Below, piece after piece: positions 11,863 to 25,416 of a DNA stretch of 64,000 nucleotides. A program made the position numbers and the translations under genes. Source of the stretch: Gyromitra esculenta (Eukaryota; Ascomycota; Pezizomycetes; Pezizales; Discinaceae); contig JBCAML010000002.1 in the NCBI GenBank assembly GCA_038503075.1, positions 2,728,001 to 2,792,000 of the forward strand, written 5' to 3'. Numbering within the stretch: the stretch's first letter is position 1; each line of letters begins with the position of its first letter. Under the pieces are notes generated by a model. That model saw only the letters and a program-made list of their open reading frames with translations, was not told the origin of the DNA and did no database searches.

Positions 11863-13588
11863 TTTGAAAAGTAGAAGTAGCCGCTTGTTACTTTAAGCAG
11901 AAGGCTAGTAGTTATTGTCAATCAAAAGTCGAAATCTGTTAGGTTAGATAGAATATAGAGATGGTGATGGATGGAGAACGTGAGTGAAAGACCACAGGGA
12001 AAGAAAGAATGGAGGCCAGTTGGGTTTATGTGTCAGCCTAAAGGGAGGCTCCGAGAGAGTGGAGTGGAGTGGTGGAGAGACGATGCGATGGCTCGGAATA
12101 AGAGGCGGAACAGGCTGCAAGGCACACAGGATAGAATCAACTAGCAGGGGACGGACGTGAAAGCAGCCAACGGCGAATATGTAGCAGACTCTCGGGAGCA
12201 GACGCACGCGCACACAGAGAAGAAACGTTTACAGAGAAACGTTTACAGAGAACGGGCAGATACCGAAGGGGTTGGATGAGGAAGCTCGAGACTCAACCGA
12301 GAATGGCGATGAGGGAACGTTTTGTATTGAGTGCTCTACAGTCTTGGCACGGATAAACTTCGTGATACTGCCTGTGAGCGAATGCCCATTCTCTACAATT
12401 GGGAGTATGAGCCCAAGGTATATCTATTGAAATGGACCTGTGAAACAACACGCGAATAGATCCATCGCCGCAGTGGCCCAGAGGCACGCGACTCTCTTTC
12501 CGTGCGAGACTCTGGCTGGCATTTCTGCACCATCAGGTGTTCCTGCCTGCCAGGCGGCCCATTCGTTGTCTTCTGGTGGCAGGTCTCCCTCGCTCTCGTC
12601 TTGCTTTCATACTATAGAGCCAGCCTTGACACCCCGCCTGTCCCCTCGCCCACCGCCGACCCCCCCGGTTGAAGTACTCACGATGCGTGGAATATGGCCC
12701 GCGCAACAGAAGCAGCAGGAGCAGCAGCAACAGGTACGCATTTGCTCCTTCCTTGACGGTGTTTGTCGAGTCCTGTAGCTCTCCCTCACACCACACCACA
12801 CTTCCACCACCATCGCTACATGTACTTGTACCATTGCCAGTATCTACATAACGCATAAACTCATTCTCAGCTTCTCAACTCCTCCCCCTTCCTCTATTCT
12901 TCACTTCTCGCTTACATCCAAGCGAACCCGCTAACCCCGCCTTGCATTGCACTTCGTAGGAAATGGTACAAGTTGGCATGTCATCTCCCCCACCTCCCGC
13001 TTACCTGCCTCCATCAATTTATAAATAATCATCCCCCGGAACTTGCCAACCCGTTTAATATGCTTTAATATGCTAATGCAATATTCCGTTTTGTCGTTGC
13101 TGTGCTGGGTGTAGATCGCTCAGAGTAATTCCCCCAAATATGTGTTTGCCGTTACTTTGGTGGCATTATGATATGTGTATCCGTGTATATGTTTCTGATA
13201 CACCAAATAAACTAGTTCAGTCTCGTCTTTCTGGAGAGGTCGTTCGAGTAACTCTGGCGCCTCACAACGTGAAAGCTCGCAGTTCGTCTCCCCATGTTCT
13301 TCCTCTCCTAGGGCTCCTCCCCACCCGCTGACACTGGAAGGGCGGCTGCAGGACTCGAGACTCCTCTAAAATCGTTGGAGCTGCCTATTCTCATGCTGAT
13401 ATTTTAAAATTCGAATCACTGTACTGCTTCCCTCCCGCTGATCATTTCGATAAAAAAAAACCCGTATATCTCACTACTCGACTAGCTCCGTACGACCCAA
13501 AACCCCACCTCCCGCTGGAGTCTCTCCTCCTCCTCCTCCTCCTCCTCCGGCCACTACCCATAAGCCCGGAAGAAACTTCACGGATTTT
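11863..13588. other. Divergent spacer between HRP1 and GYP1-type genes
   Basis: About 1.7 kb separates two divergent start codons, so it should hold both promoters. It has a CT-rich stretch just before the RabGAP start (about 13500-13550, CTC repeats) and a 14-bp tandem duplication at 12221-12248. ORFs here lack any family resemblance. Confidence 0.5.
12221..12253. repeat. 14-bp tandem duplication
   Basis: The unit AGAAACGTTTACAG is present twice in exact head-to-tail copies (12221-12234 and 12235-12248), followed by the start of a third. It lies about 360 nt upstream of the HRP1 start. Confidence 0.75.
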
Positions 13589-15196
13589 ATGTCTCAAACA
13601 GACGATGATTGGGATGCAGATCTAAAGGACGAGACCGCAGATGAATTTCTTCAACATAAGATTAGGCCACCACGGTCCATTGAACACAGACCTGCTGTTA
13701 GCTCCAAACTCAGCGGTAATGGCAGCACGATGGATCTTTCCCGGGCACCAGCATACCCTAGCCCAAGAAGGAAGGATAGCCAAGGGCTAAAACCTCAGTT
13801 CGAAGGTTTAGTTAGAGGTGAGCCTAGAATGCTTCTATAGAAACCCTTAAAGCAATTTATAACAGCAAGCTGAGAGCTATACCCTTTACGCGAATAAGCA
13901 AAGACCCTGGCAACTCTTTACACATGATTTATCATCCCACATTATCCCCAGACACTCACACTGAAGCTGAAATCGAAAGGCTCAATGCACGCATCAAACG
14001 TATTAACAAGTTTAAACGTATTCTTCAATCTTCAACGGTTGACTTAAACGAACTGCGTACAATTTCCTGGAATGGCATACCAGATGAATTACGTCCCATG
14101 GCATGGCAGATGCTACTTGGTTATCTACCTGCCAATAGCGACAGGCGGATAAATACTCTAGAGCGGAAAAGGAAAGAATTTGTAGATGGTGTCAAACAAG
14201 CTTTTGTTAGAGGCACAGCTGGGTTGGACCAAAGTATTTGGCATCAAATATCTATCGATGTGCCGAGGACAAATCCACATATCCCACTTTATGGCTTTGA
14301 GACGACCCAGAGATCCTTGGAGCGGATATTATATGTCTGGGCAATACGGCACCCAGCTAGCGGTTACGTGCAGGGAATAAATGATCTTGTAACACCGTTT
14401 TTCCAAGTCTTTCTTTCTGCTTATATTGGTAAATCCCCAAGCACTTTGGGGATATATTTCCCTCCTTTTTCCTTCATCCGCTAATATCATAACAGACGGA
14501 GATGTGGAGACATTTGATCCCAGCTCCCTTCCCAAAGAAGTCCTAGATGTTGTCGAAGCAGACTCGTTTTGGTGTCTAACCAAGCTCCTAGACGGGATAC
14601 AGGATAACTATATACATACACAGCCCGGAATCCAACGACAGGTCGCGGGCCTGCGAGACTTGGTTCAACGGATTGACAATTCGTTGACAAAGCATCTTGC
14701 CGAGCAAGGTGTTGAATTTATACAATTCAGCTTCCGATGGATGAATTGCATGTTAATGAGGGAGCTCAGTGTAAAAAATACAATCAGGATGTGGGATACA
14801 TATATGGTAAATTTTGCTCTTTCCCCCGTAGGCGGGTAAGATCACACATAAAAAGGATAATACTGATATAGGGATATATAGGCTGAGGGGCAAGCAGGGT
14901 TTTCGGAGTTCCATCTTTATGTTTGCGCGGCGTTTTTGGTTAAGTGGTCCGAACAGCTTCAGGAAATGGATTTCCAGGAAACTATGATGTTCCTACAAGC
15001 ATTACCAACACACAATTGGGGAGAGAAGGACATGGAAATGCTTTTAAGTGAAGCGTGGGTTTGATTTCCCCCCTCTAACGCATCATCCAAGCTAAAATCT
15101 TGAATTGCCAGGTTCGTTTGGAAAAGCTTGTTCATTAATTCAAGCGCTCATCTTCGACAAGGCGGAGCAGCCCACGTACCCACTATCAACTTATAG
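13589..15196 (+). CDS. TBC-domain Rab GTPase-activating protein, GYP1 type
   Basis: Predicted GTPase-activating protein for Rab/Ypt GTPases (GYP1 acts on Ypt1 at the Golgi). Exons are 13589-13817, 13952-14428, 14496-14806, 14882-15054 and 15112-15196, giving 424 residues. After a short acidic and serine-rich N-terminus, the TBC domain starts near residue 110. The arginine finger lies in GIPDELRPMAWQMLLGYLP and the glutamine finger in SGYVQGINDL. Then come FWCLTKLLDGIQDNY, QFSFRWMNCMLMREL and IRMWDTYM, all standard TBC blocks. The protein ends shortly after AFVWKSLFINSSAHLRQ. All introns are GT-AG and frame-keeping. The first intron (134 nt) is the least certain, since it covers the poorly conserved N-terminus. 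Confidence 0.9.
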
Positions 15197-17689
15197 AAAT
15201 GTCATGACAGGTAGGCTGGTGCTGTGTGTATCTACCATTAAATATTGGGACGTAATAATTTTCTGGGGACTTACTTTACATATGCACATTTTAAATTCTC
15301 GTATCAGGGATCAGATAGTAAATATCCGTTCATGTTTAATAATTGCGAATTCTTTCTTTCAACTACATGTAGGTAGTAACTATTCTCGCGTAATTTGCTT
15401 TTTTTGTCCTAGATTCATGCGTCTGTATCTATAATTCCAGATTATTGGTGTAACTCGCCATGTCAGACCCTCTAGGATTAAAATAGGCCCACGATTGAAG
15501 TAAGCTCTCGTTCAAAATCTAGAGTAAGCGCTGGAGGAATAAATTATTCAAAGCAAATAATTCCATGAATTTAACTAGTTAAGCCCAAAACCATTAAGAA
15601 GAGCCTTTCACTTGGTAGAGATAACACTACATGTAAGACCGGTTCTACGAGCGTCACCACTCAAGTTCCGTTGCACCCCAGTAATCACTTTACTCGGTCT
15701 CCATCGATCGATGCCTTGGCGTGATCAAAACTTTTCTAGAAAATCTAAACTTGAAAGCTTGAAGGCATTAAGATCGGCTGAGGCTCTGCGGGAAGTATCC
15801 GGCTCTAAAACAGCACCTGAGTGTAAGTGCGCTAAAATAGACGACGGGCGTTCCCGCGCGCCTATTCTACTTTATAATTTCTGGCAAAACTCAAACATTA
15901 TCACTATTTATCGTATTCTTATTTACTTTTTTTTAATCTTCTGATTATTTAATTAAAAACAGGGAGTCGGGTAAAGGTTATGTGTGCGGGGAGGAGGATA
16001 AGGCACAAAAAATATGTAGCCTGTAATTATTTATTTTTATAGATTAAATAAAGGGGGGTGGAAACTTGAAAGACATGTGCTACACATAAATTGTTTTAAT
16101 TGCCATTACCGAACTATTGATATGCTTGTCCACGCTCAAATATAACCTCAAATTAGGCGAGATAGCAGCAGAATAATTCTGGAGGGTGAGAAAGAGCTGA
16201 GGGTGTTTGATAAAAATCGCTCGTGATACCCATCTCGAGTGACACCTTATGAGCGGAGTTTCATTACCCCACTTCCAGTTAGTTCTAGCTGCTTGTCAAC
16301 CAACACCCTGGGGGTCATTAATCTTAATAATATGTCCCAATATTAATTAAAAGCAAGGGTAAGATGGGAGGTTCCAGCACCGATCACGGCTTATTCCTAC
16401 TATCGCGACTGGTAGTCTAGTTTATCGCCAACCTTGGGTAGGTACCCACACACCTTCCGTAATTAACCAGAATCAAAACCATGACACGACTCTGCATACC
16501 ACTGGACGGTTCTCGAAGAAAAGAAAGAAAATTTTTAGCACTCTTTCCTTCGGAAAACTTCTCTCGTGTAACACACCGCGCAGGATCAAAGTAGAATAAT
16601 TTATTGTGGAGCAGATCCATGACTCATGCAGGACGTCGTGGAGTGTACATGTCAGCCGCAAAAGCGGCTAACGTTGTGTTCTTGTCTTGCCTTGGGAAAA
16701 GTGTACCTGTTGATCTCCCGCCTTTTTTTTTCTCTCTTCGCATGACCGAGCACCATGAAAACGGTCTTTAAGAATATGAACGTTTAGAAAGGGCTGGACA
16801 ACTACTTTTTTTGTTATTACTAGCGAGCGCAATACGATTCCACAGTAGATAGATAGACATAACTTAATACAAGCCCTAGGAACAAATACAAAGCACATAA
16901 CACATGCCGTGCCCATAGATTACACCACCCTGGAGCTAGGAATTAGAACTAAGCCTCTAATAAACTGCGTGTAGAATAAGGAATGATAAGAGCTGCAGTG
17001 TGGTTCTAGCTCCAGAGCGCAAGGGCTATTAGGGAAATATTTATGAAACGTAGATCATGAGATGGAACTTAAATGCAGAAAACCTCCTTTTCGCTTCATC
17101 CCCCCCTTCTCATACACAGTCATCGAGATCAAATCAAGGTCCGGCCGCAAATAGCAAAAGGAACAGAACAGAATGGGTATTGTTTTTTTAAAAAAAGGTA
17201 GAGTATAATAACAACAGCTTAGACATGGGGATACAAAAAATAAAATAAAAGCACATAAAAGCACATAAAAGCACACTCCAAATCGCCTCTAAAAAAATGC
17301 GAGAGAGAAAAGTCAAAAAATACACATACAACGCAAAAAACACCATCTCTTGCTCCAAACCGCGCCTTTTGTTGATACGCATGCTTTTCCGCCAACCTGC
17401 TTCTTTTAATTTTTCCGCAGTTGATTTTATACCCCACGCTATGCCAAATAAACCAATCACGCGTATTGTTTATTTTCGATGACAGAAATGTAGAAGATAT
17501 AGAAGTAAAGGGAAGAAAGTGAAAGAAAGCCGATCCGGTACTAATCCAGCACCAGAAAGCAAAAATAATAATAGTAAAAAACAAAATAGAAAATAGAAAA
17601 TAGTAAATAGAAATAGTAAAACAGTAAAATACCCACTGATCAGACCACCAACCCACCCAACCAAATCAAACCATCAAAAAACACCATCC
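15197..17689. other. Convergent spacer between GYP1-type gene and VAC7
   Basis: About 2.5 kb of AT-rich sequence between two convergent genes. A more GC-rich patch at about 15650-15870 has a short open frame without recognisable homology. A 10-bp unit, GCACATAAAA, is repeated in tandem at 17251-17276, and A-rich runs near 17575-17630 lie just past the VAC7 stop. No gene called. Confidence 0.5.
17251..17276. repeat. Short tandem repeat, unit GCACATAAAA
   Basis: Two full copies and a partial third, in the 3' flank of VAC7. No function inferred. Confidence 0.7.
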
Positions 17690-20535
17690 CTATTTAAACC
17701 TGTCATTTCGTTGACCATCATAATATTCATAACCATTTCCAATTTCTTTTGTAGCTCCGTCAGGGTGCACAATCACCGAAGCCCCGATTGGCGCTGTCCT
17801 GATCCTCCCACTTAGTGGTAGAGAGTACCTCAACACACCCCTAACAATCAGTTCGAACGGATGTTGTAAAACCCTTTCCCATCTCTCTGTCCCGCCCTCT
17901 TCAGTCTTGTTACCCGGTTTAGCTAGCCGCAACTCACCAATTGAGATCGAAGACTTGTGACGTAGTGGAGAAGCGTCGAAGGTGAGTGCTGAGTCGAAAG
18001 AAAAGATTCGTCCAAGAAGCATCGTTTGCCGGTCCCCTCCCTCAGGGAGATCTTCAGGTGGGTCTGTACCCTCGTCGACACCGTCCTTGCCATCGGCGAT
18101 CGCTATCCTGCTACGGTACCGTGTCCTGGCACTTGATAAAGAAAGATGCTTAGTCTGAGCAGTTGTGACAATTTCTCCATCTCTTTGCCTCCCCCTCCTT
18201 CCCCTACCCGGTCTCCATAAACCGTCATTAGGGTCGCCGTTTTCATCACCATCATCATCATCATCACCATCCTTTCCCTTCCCATCACCGACATAGGAGC
18301 TTTTGGCAAAAAGATTCACGTCCATAGCTCCCACGGTGACCGAAATTGCATTTGGATTGATAGCCTCCACAATTAAATCAAGCATGATCTCCTGTTTGCT
18401 TACTAGCACCCCTGTCACTCTCAAAACACTTACGTCTATCAGAGCCTTTGTAGTCGCAAATAGGAACCCTCCAACTCCTGTCATGATCAAAATTACTGCA
18501 ACCACTGCAACGATACATCCAATGTATGTTTTAAGCCAACCTCGTGACTGCGCGCGCAATTGGCCATGTTCCAATTGCCTAAGTGATCCACTACCCGGCC
18601 TACGGTTTCGATGAGGCCGTACTGGTCGAGGCATGAGTGGAAGCCTTTCGTCATCAGCACCTTCAAGATCTGGGTCAAACTCTTGCCAATTGCGAGGGGA
18701 CTTCTTTGAGTTGATCCCATTTCGCAGACCAGAGCCATGGCGTGGGGTGTTGGACTGCGATGTGCTTCTCGATGACATATGTGGACTTGCGTTGTGTCGC
18801 AAAGAATGCGCAGATGCTTTATGAGATGGACCGCTGTGAAACGGAGACTCATCGGCCACCACCGATCTATGTCCGTGATGGCTCCTAGAATTCCCATTCT
18901 TTTCCCTCTCCCTTGGATTCCCTCGATCATCTACCCTTGAGCTCCCTCCTCCGCTCCCTCCTCTTTCATTTCCAGCACCGTCGCCAACAGGCGTTTCACT
19001 TCCTAGACTACTGTTTACAGAAGTAAACTTCATCCCTTTCCTACCACTGCTCTGCTGTCCATCTATTGAAGGTAGCAAAGGTAAGCGTTGTATCCTTGGG
19101 TCTGGACCCCCTTGTATTGAAGTAGCACTTGGTGTCCGTGAATGAAATCGACTTGTTGGTCGTTGTGTAGTTTGTGGTTCTGGCGGGTTGGACTCGTAGA
19201 CAAAGGTTTCCTCCGAGTCGGATGAGTTGGCCTCATCAACAGCCTCAGCGATCTTTGCTGCAAAGATATCTGTCTTACTAGTGACTATAGTGGAGTGTAA
19301 CTTACATCAGTGTCTGTCTTCCCCCAGGTTATGGCCGGAAGTAAATCGAAGTACGTACGGTTACTATTACCTGCTCCCCCTGCTCTCTTCACTACCTTCT
19401 TCTCTTTCTTCTTTGGTGCTCGGATAGTGTCAGTGCTCTTCTTGCTTCTGATGCTAGCGCCGCCTGGGTTCACGCCGGCGCCGAGCGCAACTTGAGGTAC
19501 CGAGGTCACGGTTTCCGTCTCCACCGTCATCCTCCCTGTAGAAAAGTTATCGGATCCCATCACTGTCGGTCGCCGAGTGAATGGTTTTGCTGGAGGTGCT
19601 ACCCTAGGAGTTGTATTAGGTGGTCTGTCCCCGCTCTTGTACCCTGACTCTGACTCTGATTCTGCTAGAGAATGTGCTATTGATGATGATATTGATGGAG
19701 CCCTGGAGCCTCGCCCCTTAACTGTTTCCACCGACACCTCTGACTCCGACTCCTCGTGAATTGTATTGGTGTTGCTATTTGATTGGCGTGCAACCAGCGC
19801 TGCCACCTGTTCGGTCAAAGTCTTGCTGGTACCGGATGCAGGAGTGTTCGGTAAACTTCCTTCGACAACCGTTTCCAGTGCAGGACTGGCGTTACTCCTA
19901 GGGGTCCTCATGCCGGAGGGTGGATTCTGATCTTCAGGGTCCTCCAACCCAACTTCCTTTTCCTTATCTCGAAGTAATACTATGGGATGTGGAAGAGGAC
20001 CTGAGGTAGTATTTTCGTTTTTCTTGTAGGGCGACGGGGCAGGTGACCGTGAACCTGGGGGAGGCGATCTCGACAAACCTAAACGCGAGGTGCTAGGCCA
20101 ATGAGATGTGTTCGCTAGTGGCCTTTGCGGACGTGGTTGTTGGAGGTCCGGCTGTTGGGAATTTCTCAACACAGCCGCAGCCGCAGCGGAGACTGAACGT
20201 ATTGGTGAGGTTTCTCGTGACGCTGCAGCGGACCTTACAGAGCCCTGTCTCCTCCTGTTCCTGTAATGGGGAACGGGGATATTGCTGTCTGGAAGACCAG
20301 TAGACGAGAGATTCATACGTATGGGCGAAGGGTCCCTTGAGGGCTTCTCGATATTGTTTGCCAACAAATCAGTGGAGGACCTCTTCTCCTGGGTGTTTCC
20401 GTCGATGAAGCCTCCCCCACTACCACGACGGCTGCTTATAATGCTGCCGCTGTCACCGCCTACCACTTCTCCTCCTCCTACTCCGGCAGCTGCAGAGAGC
20501 TCTTTGTTATTTACGGTTAACCTTGTGGCCGACAT
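17690..20535 (-). CDS. VAC7: Vacuole segregation protein VAC7 (regulator of PI(3,5)P2 synthesis)
   Basis: Vacuolar membrane protein that, in yeast, activates the Fab1 PI3P 5-kinase complex. Two exons: 19306-20535 and 17690-19252, giving about 930 residues. The first 650 residues are Ser/Pro/Arg-rich and unlikely to be folded. One transmembrane helix lies at about 653-675 (IGCIVAVVAVILIMTGVGGF), preceded by basic residues. A luminal part follows with VLRVTGVLVSKQEIMLDL and EAINPNAISVTVGAMDVNLF, the conserved Vac7 block. The rest of the luminal side has an Asp/Gly-rich loop and ends in a basic tail. The intron start (GTAAGT at 19305) is clear. For the 3' end I chose the AAG at 19253-19255, because it is the only nearby site that restores the frame with a normal intron length (53 nt). 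That junction needs cDNA. Confidence 0.85.
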
Positions 20536-23500
20536 GACCCGAGGAGGTATCGCGCGAGGAAGGGAGGGAGGGGGTGAGAGTGATCGGATTCAGTATTCGT
20601 TCTCGAGGGCCGCCGGGATGCCCTGTGTGTCCGGTCTGAGTATTCGTTCGTTGTCGGGGCGGCGGACGCAAGGAGGTCAGCGTGGCGGATGCAGGTGAGG
20701 TAGCCTGCGGAACGCCAGTTACTTGGGGCTGGTCGGTCGTGTTCGTACGGACAACGAATTTGACGAAAAGGCTCGAGAGGAGCGAGTGTGCTCTGATGAA
20801 TAGCGTGGGGGTTTTGTAATTTGTATTGTATGTATATGTACGTGTGCACCGAACTGAATCCTTTACTCGTCGTTTCTCATCAAGGCCCAAGAGGGAGAGA
20901 ATCAATCCACAGAAGGTTCCACAGGAGATGTGACGTTTCGTCTCCGCTTGCTCGCCGTTCTTTGCCTGCTCGGGTATGTAACCAGCCAGGTACTGTGACG
21001 ACGAATTGGGAGGGATTTCTTTTTCCTTTTTTCCTTTCTCAACGGGGGAAATAAGAATTTCAAGAAGTCCTCCACACTCTTACCCTCGGGCCTATTTTTC
21101 TCCCCCTTGTTTCAATACTTTGGAAGAGGAGGGGCGCGAGTACTTTTTTCTTCCCTTTTCTTATTTTTATTTTTTCCCTTCTTCTTTCTCTCCGCCAAAC
21201 GTTTTGTTTATCTGCGGGCTGTCGAGGTGACCAAGTGGAGAGAGAAAATCGCTGGGAAGGGATGGATGGATACGTATGATTGATGTAGGTAAGTGGTGAT
21301 GCACGTGGCGGGCGACCTCGAAGTGAGCACGATCGGATGGAAGGATGAAAACTATCGGGATTGGACAGCGGAGGTGATTAAGGAAGATTGATTACATGGG
21401 GGTTCTCAGATAATAACATAGCACAAGTAACGATTTACTGGTGGAGAAGCATATGTGTGGATGGGCAGTTCAGTCCTTGAGAGGGTGGAATTGATTAAAC
21501 GCAGCGGAGGAAAGAAAGGAAAAAGGATCAAGATCAAGATCAGGTTTCCGATGGGATTGGACCGTGTATATGCAAGAGGAGATAGAGTATAGTACAATAC
21601 AACTACATGGCGTTGAATGCGAGGAGGCAAGACTTTGGTTGCATCTCCACGTGAGAAACTCCCTTCAAGTTTACGCGGCATGATGATGACAGCTCGACAT
21701 GCCTCGATGAATGTTTGAAATGCTTACCGTTTAGGCAAATTCTGTAGATTTTTAATATTTAGATTTCTCAAAATAACTTGGCTTAATTGACGATTGCTAA
21801 GCATGGATGCTGGCTTCTCAACCGTGGGCGTATGTTCCTCGGTGCTGGACGTTCCGATCCCGTTGTTTCTTTTACGTGTTTCTACTCAAGGGAGAAAAAA
21901 GAAAGAAAGAAAAAAAAAAAGCCTTCTGGAGATCCCCAGATGGCCAGCGCAGCATGCCTAAGATCCTGCTCTTATCTCTCCATCCTTCCCCTCTTCTCTG
22001 TGCTGCCAGACGCGATGCCGGTTTCCTGAGCTGGCTGTTTCTTTTCATCTGGTTGGGTTGCGCTCTGACGCTCCTCAACGGTTTTGTTTGGCTGACGGGT
22101 TGTTTTTGCTGGGATCCTGCAGACTGATTCGTGTTTTGTCGATTCACTGTTCTTGGCAAGCTAATAGAACTCCTCACAAGCGGATATGTGAAATTTCATG
22201 TGAGCCTCATCACTTCTCATCGCTTTCATCGCTTCGGCACGGCTTTTCAGCTTCGTATCATTACCGTCTTATTGTTCACGATTATTATTCGTAATCCAAG
22301 TATAATGTGACGTCCCCCGCTCATCGAGTGTTCCCGAATCCTTGGTGATTGGCAGATCATTAATCCGATTTCTAGCCTTACTCTGGGGTAAAAAAAAACC
22401 CGCTCGAAAACGACCTCGAAAACGGCTCGGAGGATAGGATGCTCACTTGTACCCCCCCCAATCCAGAGATTCCCTTTCGCTCTTCCAAGCTATGTAAAAA
22501 CAAGGGGCTATTGTCTAAATGCCCTGCAATACCAATAGCATTTACAGAGTTGACCCTGCATCGCATGCGGCAGTTGAGTTCGCGCACATATACTCGGGGC
22601 AGGCATTTAGTACCCGAACAGCAAGTTGCTGGAGGGCCTTAATCTATTGGAGGGTAAGGCGAATTGCAGCTTTCTAGCTGGTTAGAAAACCCTACCGCCA
22701 CTTACATGTTCGGATACTAAATGCCTGCCCCGAGTGTCGCGTTGCTTTTGGTCCGTGCTGGCGTGATTGTCTTTGCTCGTGTGCAGCGTGCTTGCTGTGA
22801 AGTGCAACTTGTTGGTGGTCGTCATGTCTCTCCTTGGTCCCGGGCACGCGGTGTGCCTCGTTCTATCAGGATCCGAGACGACGGTAGTGAAGGTATGCGG
22901 CACGGAATAGGGGGACCCCGGCCCGTAGGGATTTGGTCTTGATTGGCAGCCTGAGAAAAGGGAGGAAAAGAAAAAATAATTGTTTATCGGATTAGATCCT
23001 TTCTGGTTCGTGGAAACTATTTTATGTGATTTATATAATGGTCTCCATTATTTGGTTCCCTGACACTTTCCAAAATGCTGAGAGGCTGCGATTGAATGTA
23101 ACTAACAAAAAAAGTAGAGTGTAGCTTTTACAGGAAATTATCTTGCCAGAAAAAGTGAAGAAAACTGGTAGAGTACCCTATCCTTTGACGACTATTCTTA
23201 GTTTCACTTGTCGCGAGAGACAGTTATTATTCTAACCTCTCAACGTGATGCAGGAAAACCCCAGGTAAATGCATCAAGTGCGAGTGCAAGGAATACGTTT
23301 AAAACTTTACCCATAGATTTCCAACCATAGGTTTATCATGGACTCAGAAAGCCTAACTCTGCTCTGCTCATCGATTCAGAGTGACCCAGTACCCCCACAA
23401 GATGTCGTCTGCAATCGTGAGACAAACTACCCCGCGTCCACCGAGCTTTCCAGCATGGTGTAGTCAGGGATAGTGGACAGATTTAGCGGTATTTACTTTT

Positions 23501-25416
23501 GGTGTTTGTTGTGTTTTTCAGAACTTGCAGAACCCAAAACGGTGACATGCGCGCCCCAACATCCTTCCGCAGCAATCGATACTGTACGCGCTAGGTATTT
23601 CTGCACTCTGTGGGCACTTAACGACTTCTTAGAGCATCGGTTCTTGCTGAGCCAATCACTCGCCCTGATAATTGCCCCTCGCTGCCTATTTGGGTCCCAT
23701 AAACAGAACCGGTTCAGTGGCCAGGGACAAATCCTCAACTTCTGTGTCCTGGTATTCGTCCATCAAGGTCCTCAGAGAACTCGTGTTCCATGACCTGGGA
23801 ATAAACCCATAACCCCCCGCAAACCAGTCTGCGACACAAACAAGAGGTGCTGTATTCCTCCCACGGCGAGGGCTCTCATTGCCATTCGCCCCCGGTACTT
23901 CTTTTAGCATCCAACCCTCAAACTGTTTCTATTTTTCCTACGTTTCCTGCGCCAGTTGTAACTTGCAACGGAGTCTGTGGCTGCAGCGCACGCTGTGGTT
24001 TCAACTGCCTCTCTTCTTCTGCGAGAATCCTCCTCCTCTGCAGCCGCATCCCGTCTTTGTCAAAAACGAAAGAAGGTGTCCCCTTCTCCGTCTGGAGTAG
24101 GCGCGACAGATCATCTTCTTCATTCCGCCTTTCTCGCGCGCCTCCATCATCCGCTCGCCATCATTAATTGGAATCCTTACTTACGGCATTCCAACACTAC
24201 CCGCACTCACAACAAAGGGGAGGGAAGGGAAGACAGACAGACAGACGATCTATTAGTTCCATCTCATCATACTCATAAGCCCTAATACTCCAAATACTTA
24301 CCCCTCCATCGTCGCCCTCGTCTTTCATCCCACATTTTTATCTTCTCTTCTGCACCCCTCCTTGTGCTGCGACCGCTGTGTGGCCTCACATTTTTTTCCT
24401 TCTTCGATTCATTTATTCCATTCCATACACCCTGTTGCTGTGCGGCATCCTCCTCTCTTTTCCAGCCTGAGTCGGACCGATTCGATACGTTCGTTACACC
24501 CAACTCTCAGATTCAGTCTTCCTTTGACAGGCAGGAAACGCAGCGTGGAACGCAGTTTTTATTATTTTGTGTGTTGCAGTTCTTACACTCTCTATCTTCT
24601 TTGGAATCAACTTACGACATTGTGACGTTACGGATTCACGAAATTTTTTTCTCTTTCATGATCAATCACGTCTTAACGACAAGATAAGACAAGACAAGAC
24701 TTTTTTACGACGGCTTTAGGACTCTCTCGTCGCCTGGACTCTTTGGAGATTAAAATATTTATTGCAGCAGTTTTTACAACACATATTTAGACCAGGGCTC
24801 TTGGAGGGCTCTTTGTTTTGACCTCTTCCTTTTATTATTTTTATTATTCAGTTTGGTTATTGTTGTTGTTGTGGTGTCGATTATTGATTTCGCCATCGAA
24901 ACCGTTGTTGTTGTTTTGTTTATTGTTGTTGTTTGAGGTATACAACAAGCACGTGGTTAGGTGTGGTTGCGGTGGTAAGTCTGTCACTCCTCGCGTTCGT
25001 TTGTTGTGGTTTGGGCTCTTGGAGCGGGCGGTGGTTGGCAGCAAGCAACGGTGGAGCAGGCAGCCAGGACTGCGGTGGAGCGGTGGGTCACGGGCGACTC
25101 ACACGGCTCTGCTCGCTGCGTCTGCGCGCGCTCCAAAGTGACGGGTGTTTCCTGTCTGGACCAATCGCTCCACCACTCTCCTCCCGCCCCTGAGCAAAAC
25201 GACCATAGCTAACGCGTCCCACCAACAACACAGGACGCAACCCTCTTCGACTCGCGACTGTCGTGCCTTATCACTTCCCACCTTCCATCTACCCCTCCCC
25301 ACCACCTCCCCGACCACCTCGTAAACATCCATCATCATTCATCAACGCCCCATTTCCAGCACCACCCACCGCGGAACTTTAATCGCAAGCGCTGCGATTC
25401 GACCAGCCGCTGTATC
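20536..25416. other. 4.9-kb divergent spacer between VAC7 and WEE1
   Basis: The largest gene-free stretch in the window, between two divergent start codons. It contains a foldback element (22593-22734), pyrimidine-rich and GTT-repeat sequence near 24820-24940, and a CT- and CA-rich leader just before WEE1. Several ORFs of 60-110 codons are present on both strands, but none shows a family signature or a splice-supported extension. A long WEE1 5' leader or a non-coding transcript is possible. Confidence 0.5.
22593..22734. mobile_element. 142-bp foldback (MITE-like) element
   Basis: Arms 22593-22620 and 22707-22734 are 28-bp inverted repeats with a single mismatch, starting CTCGGGGCAGGCATTTAGTA. 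They flank an 86-nt centre without an ORF. Weak complementarity continues outside the arms (CGCG and ACA on both sides). I see no clear target-site duplication, so the class is undetermined. It could also be transcribed as a hairpin. Confidence 0.6.

Noticed and set aside
23493..23910. Minus-strand ORFs in the VAC7-WEE1 spacer (including FIPRSWNTSSLRTLMDEYQD)
   Set aside because: Slightly protein-like, but no family, no splice-linked neighbour and no conserved motif; left as spacer.
24858..24935. GTT-rich repeat stretch before WEE1 as a coding poly-Val/Leu segment
   Set aside because: It is simple-sequence DNA in a presumed leader with no supported frame.
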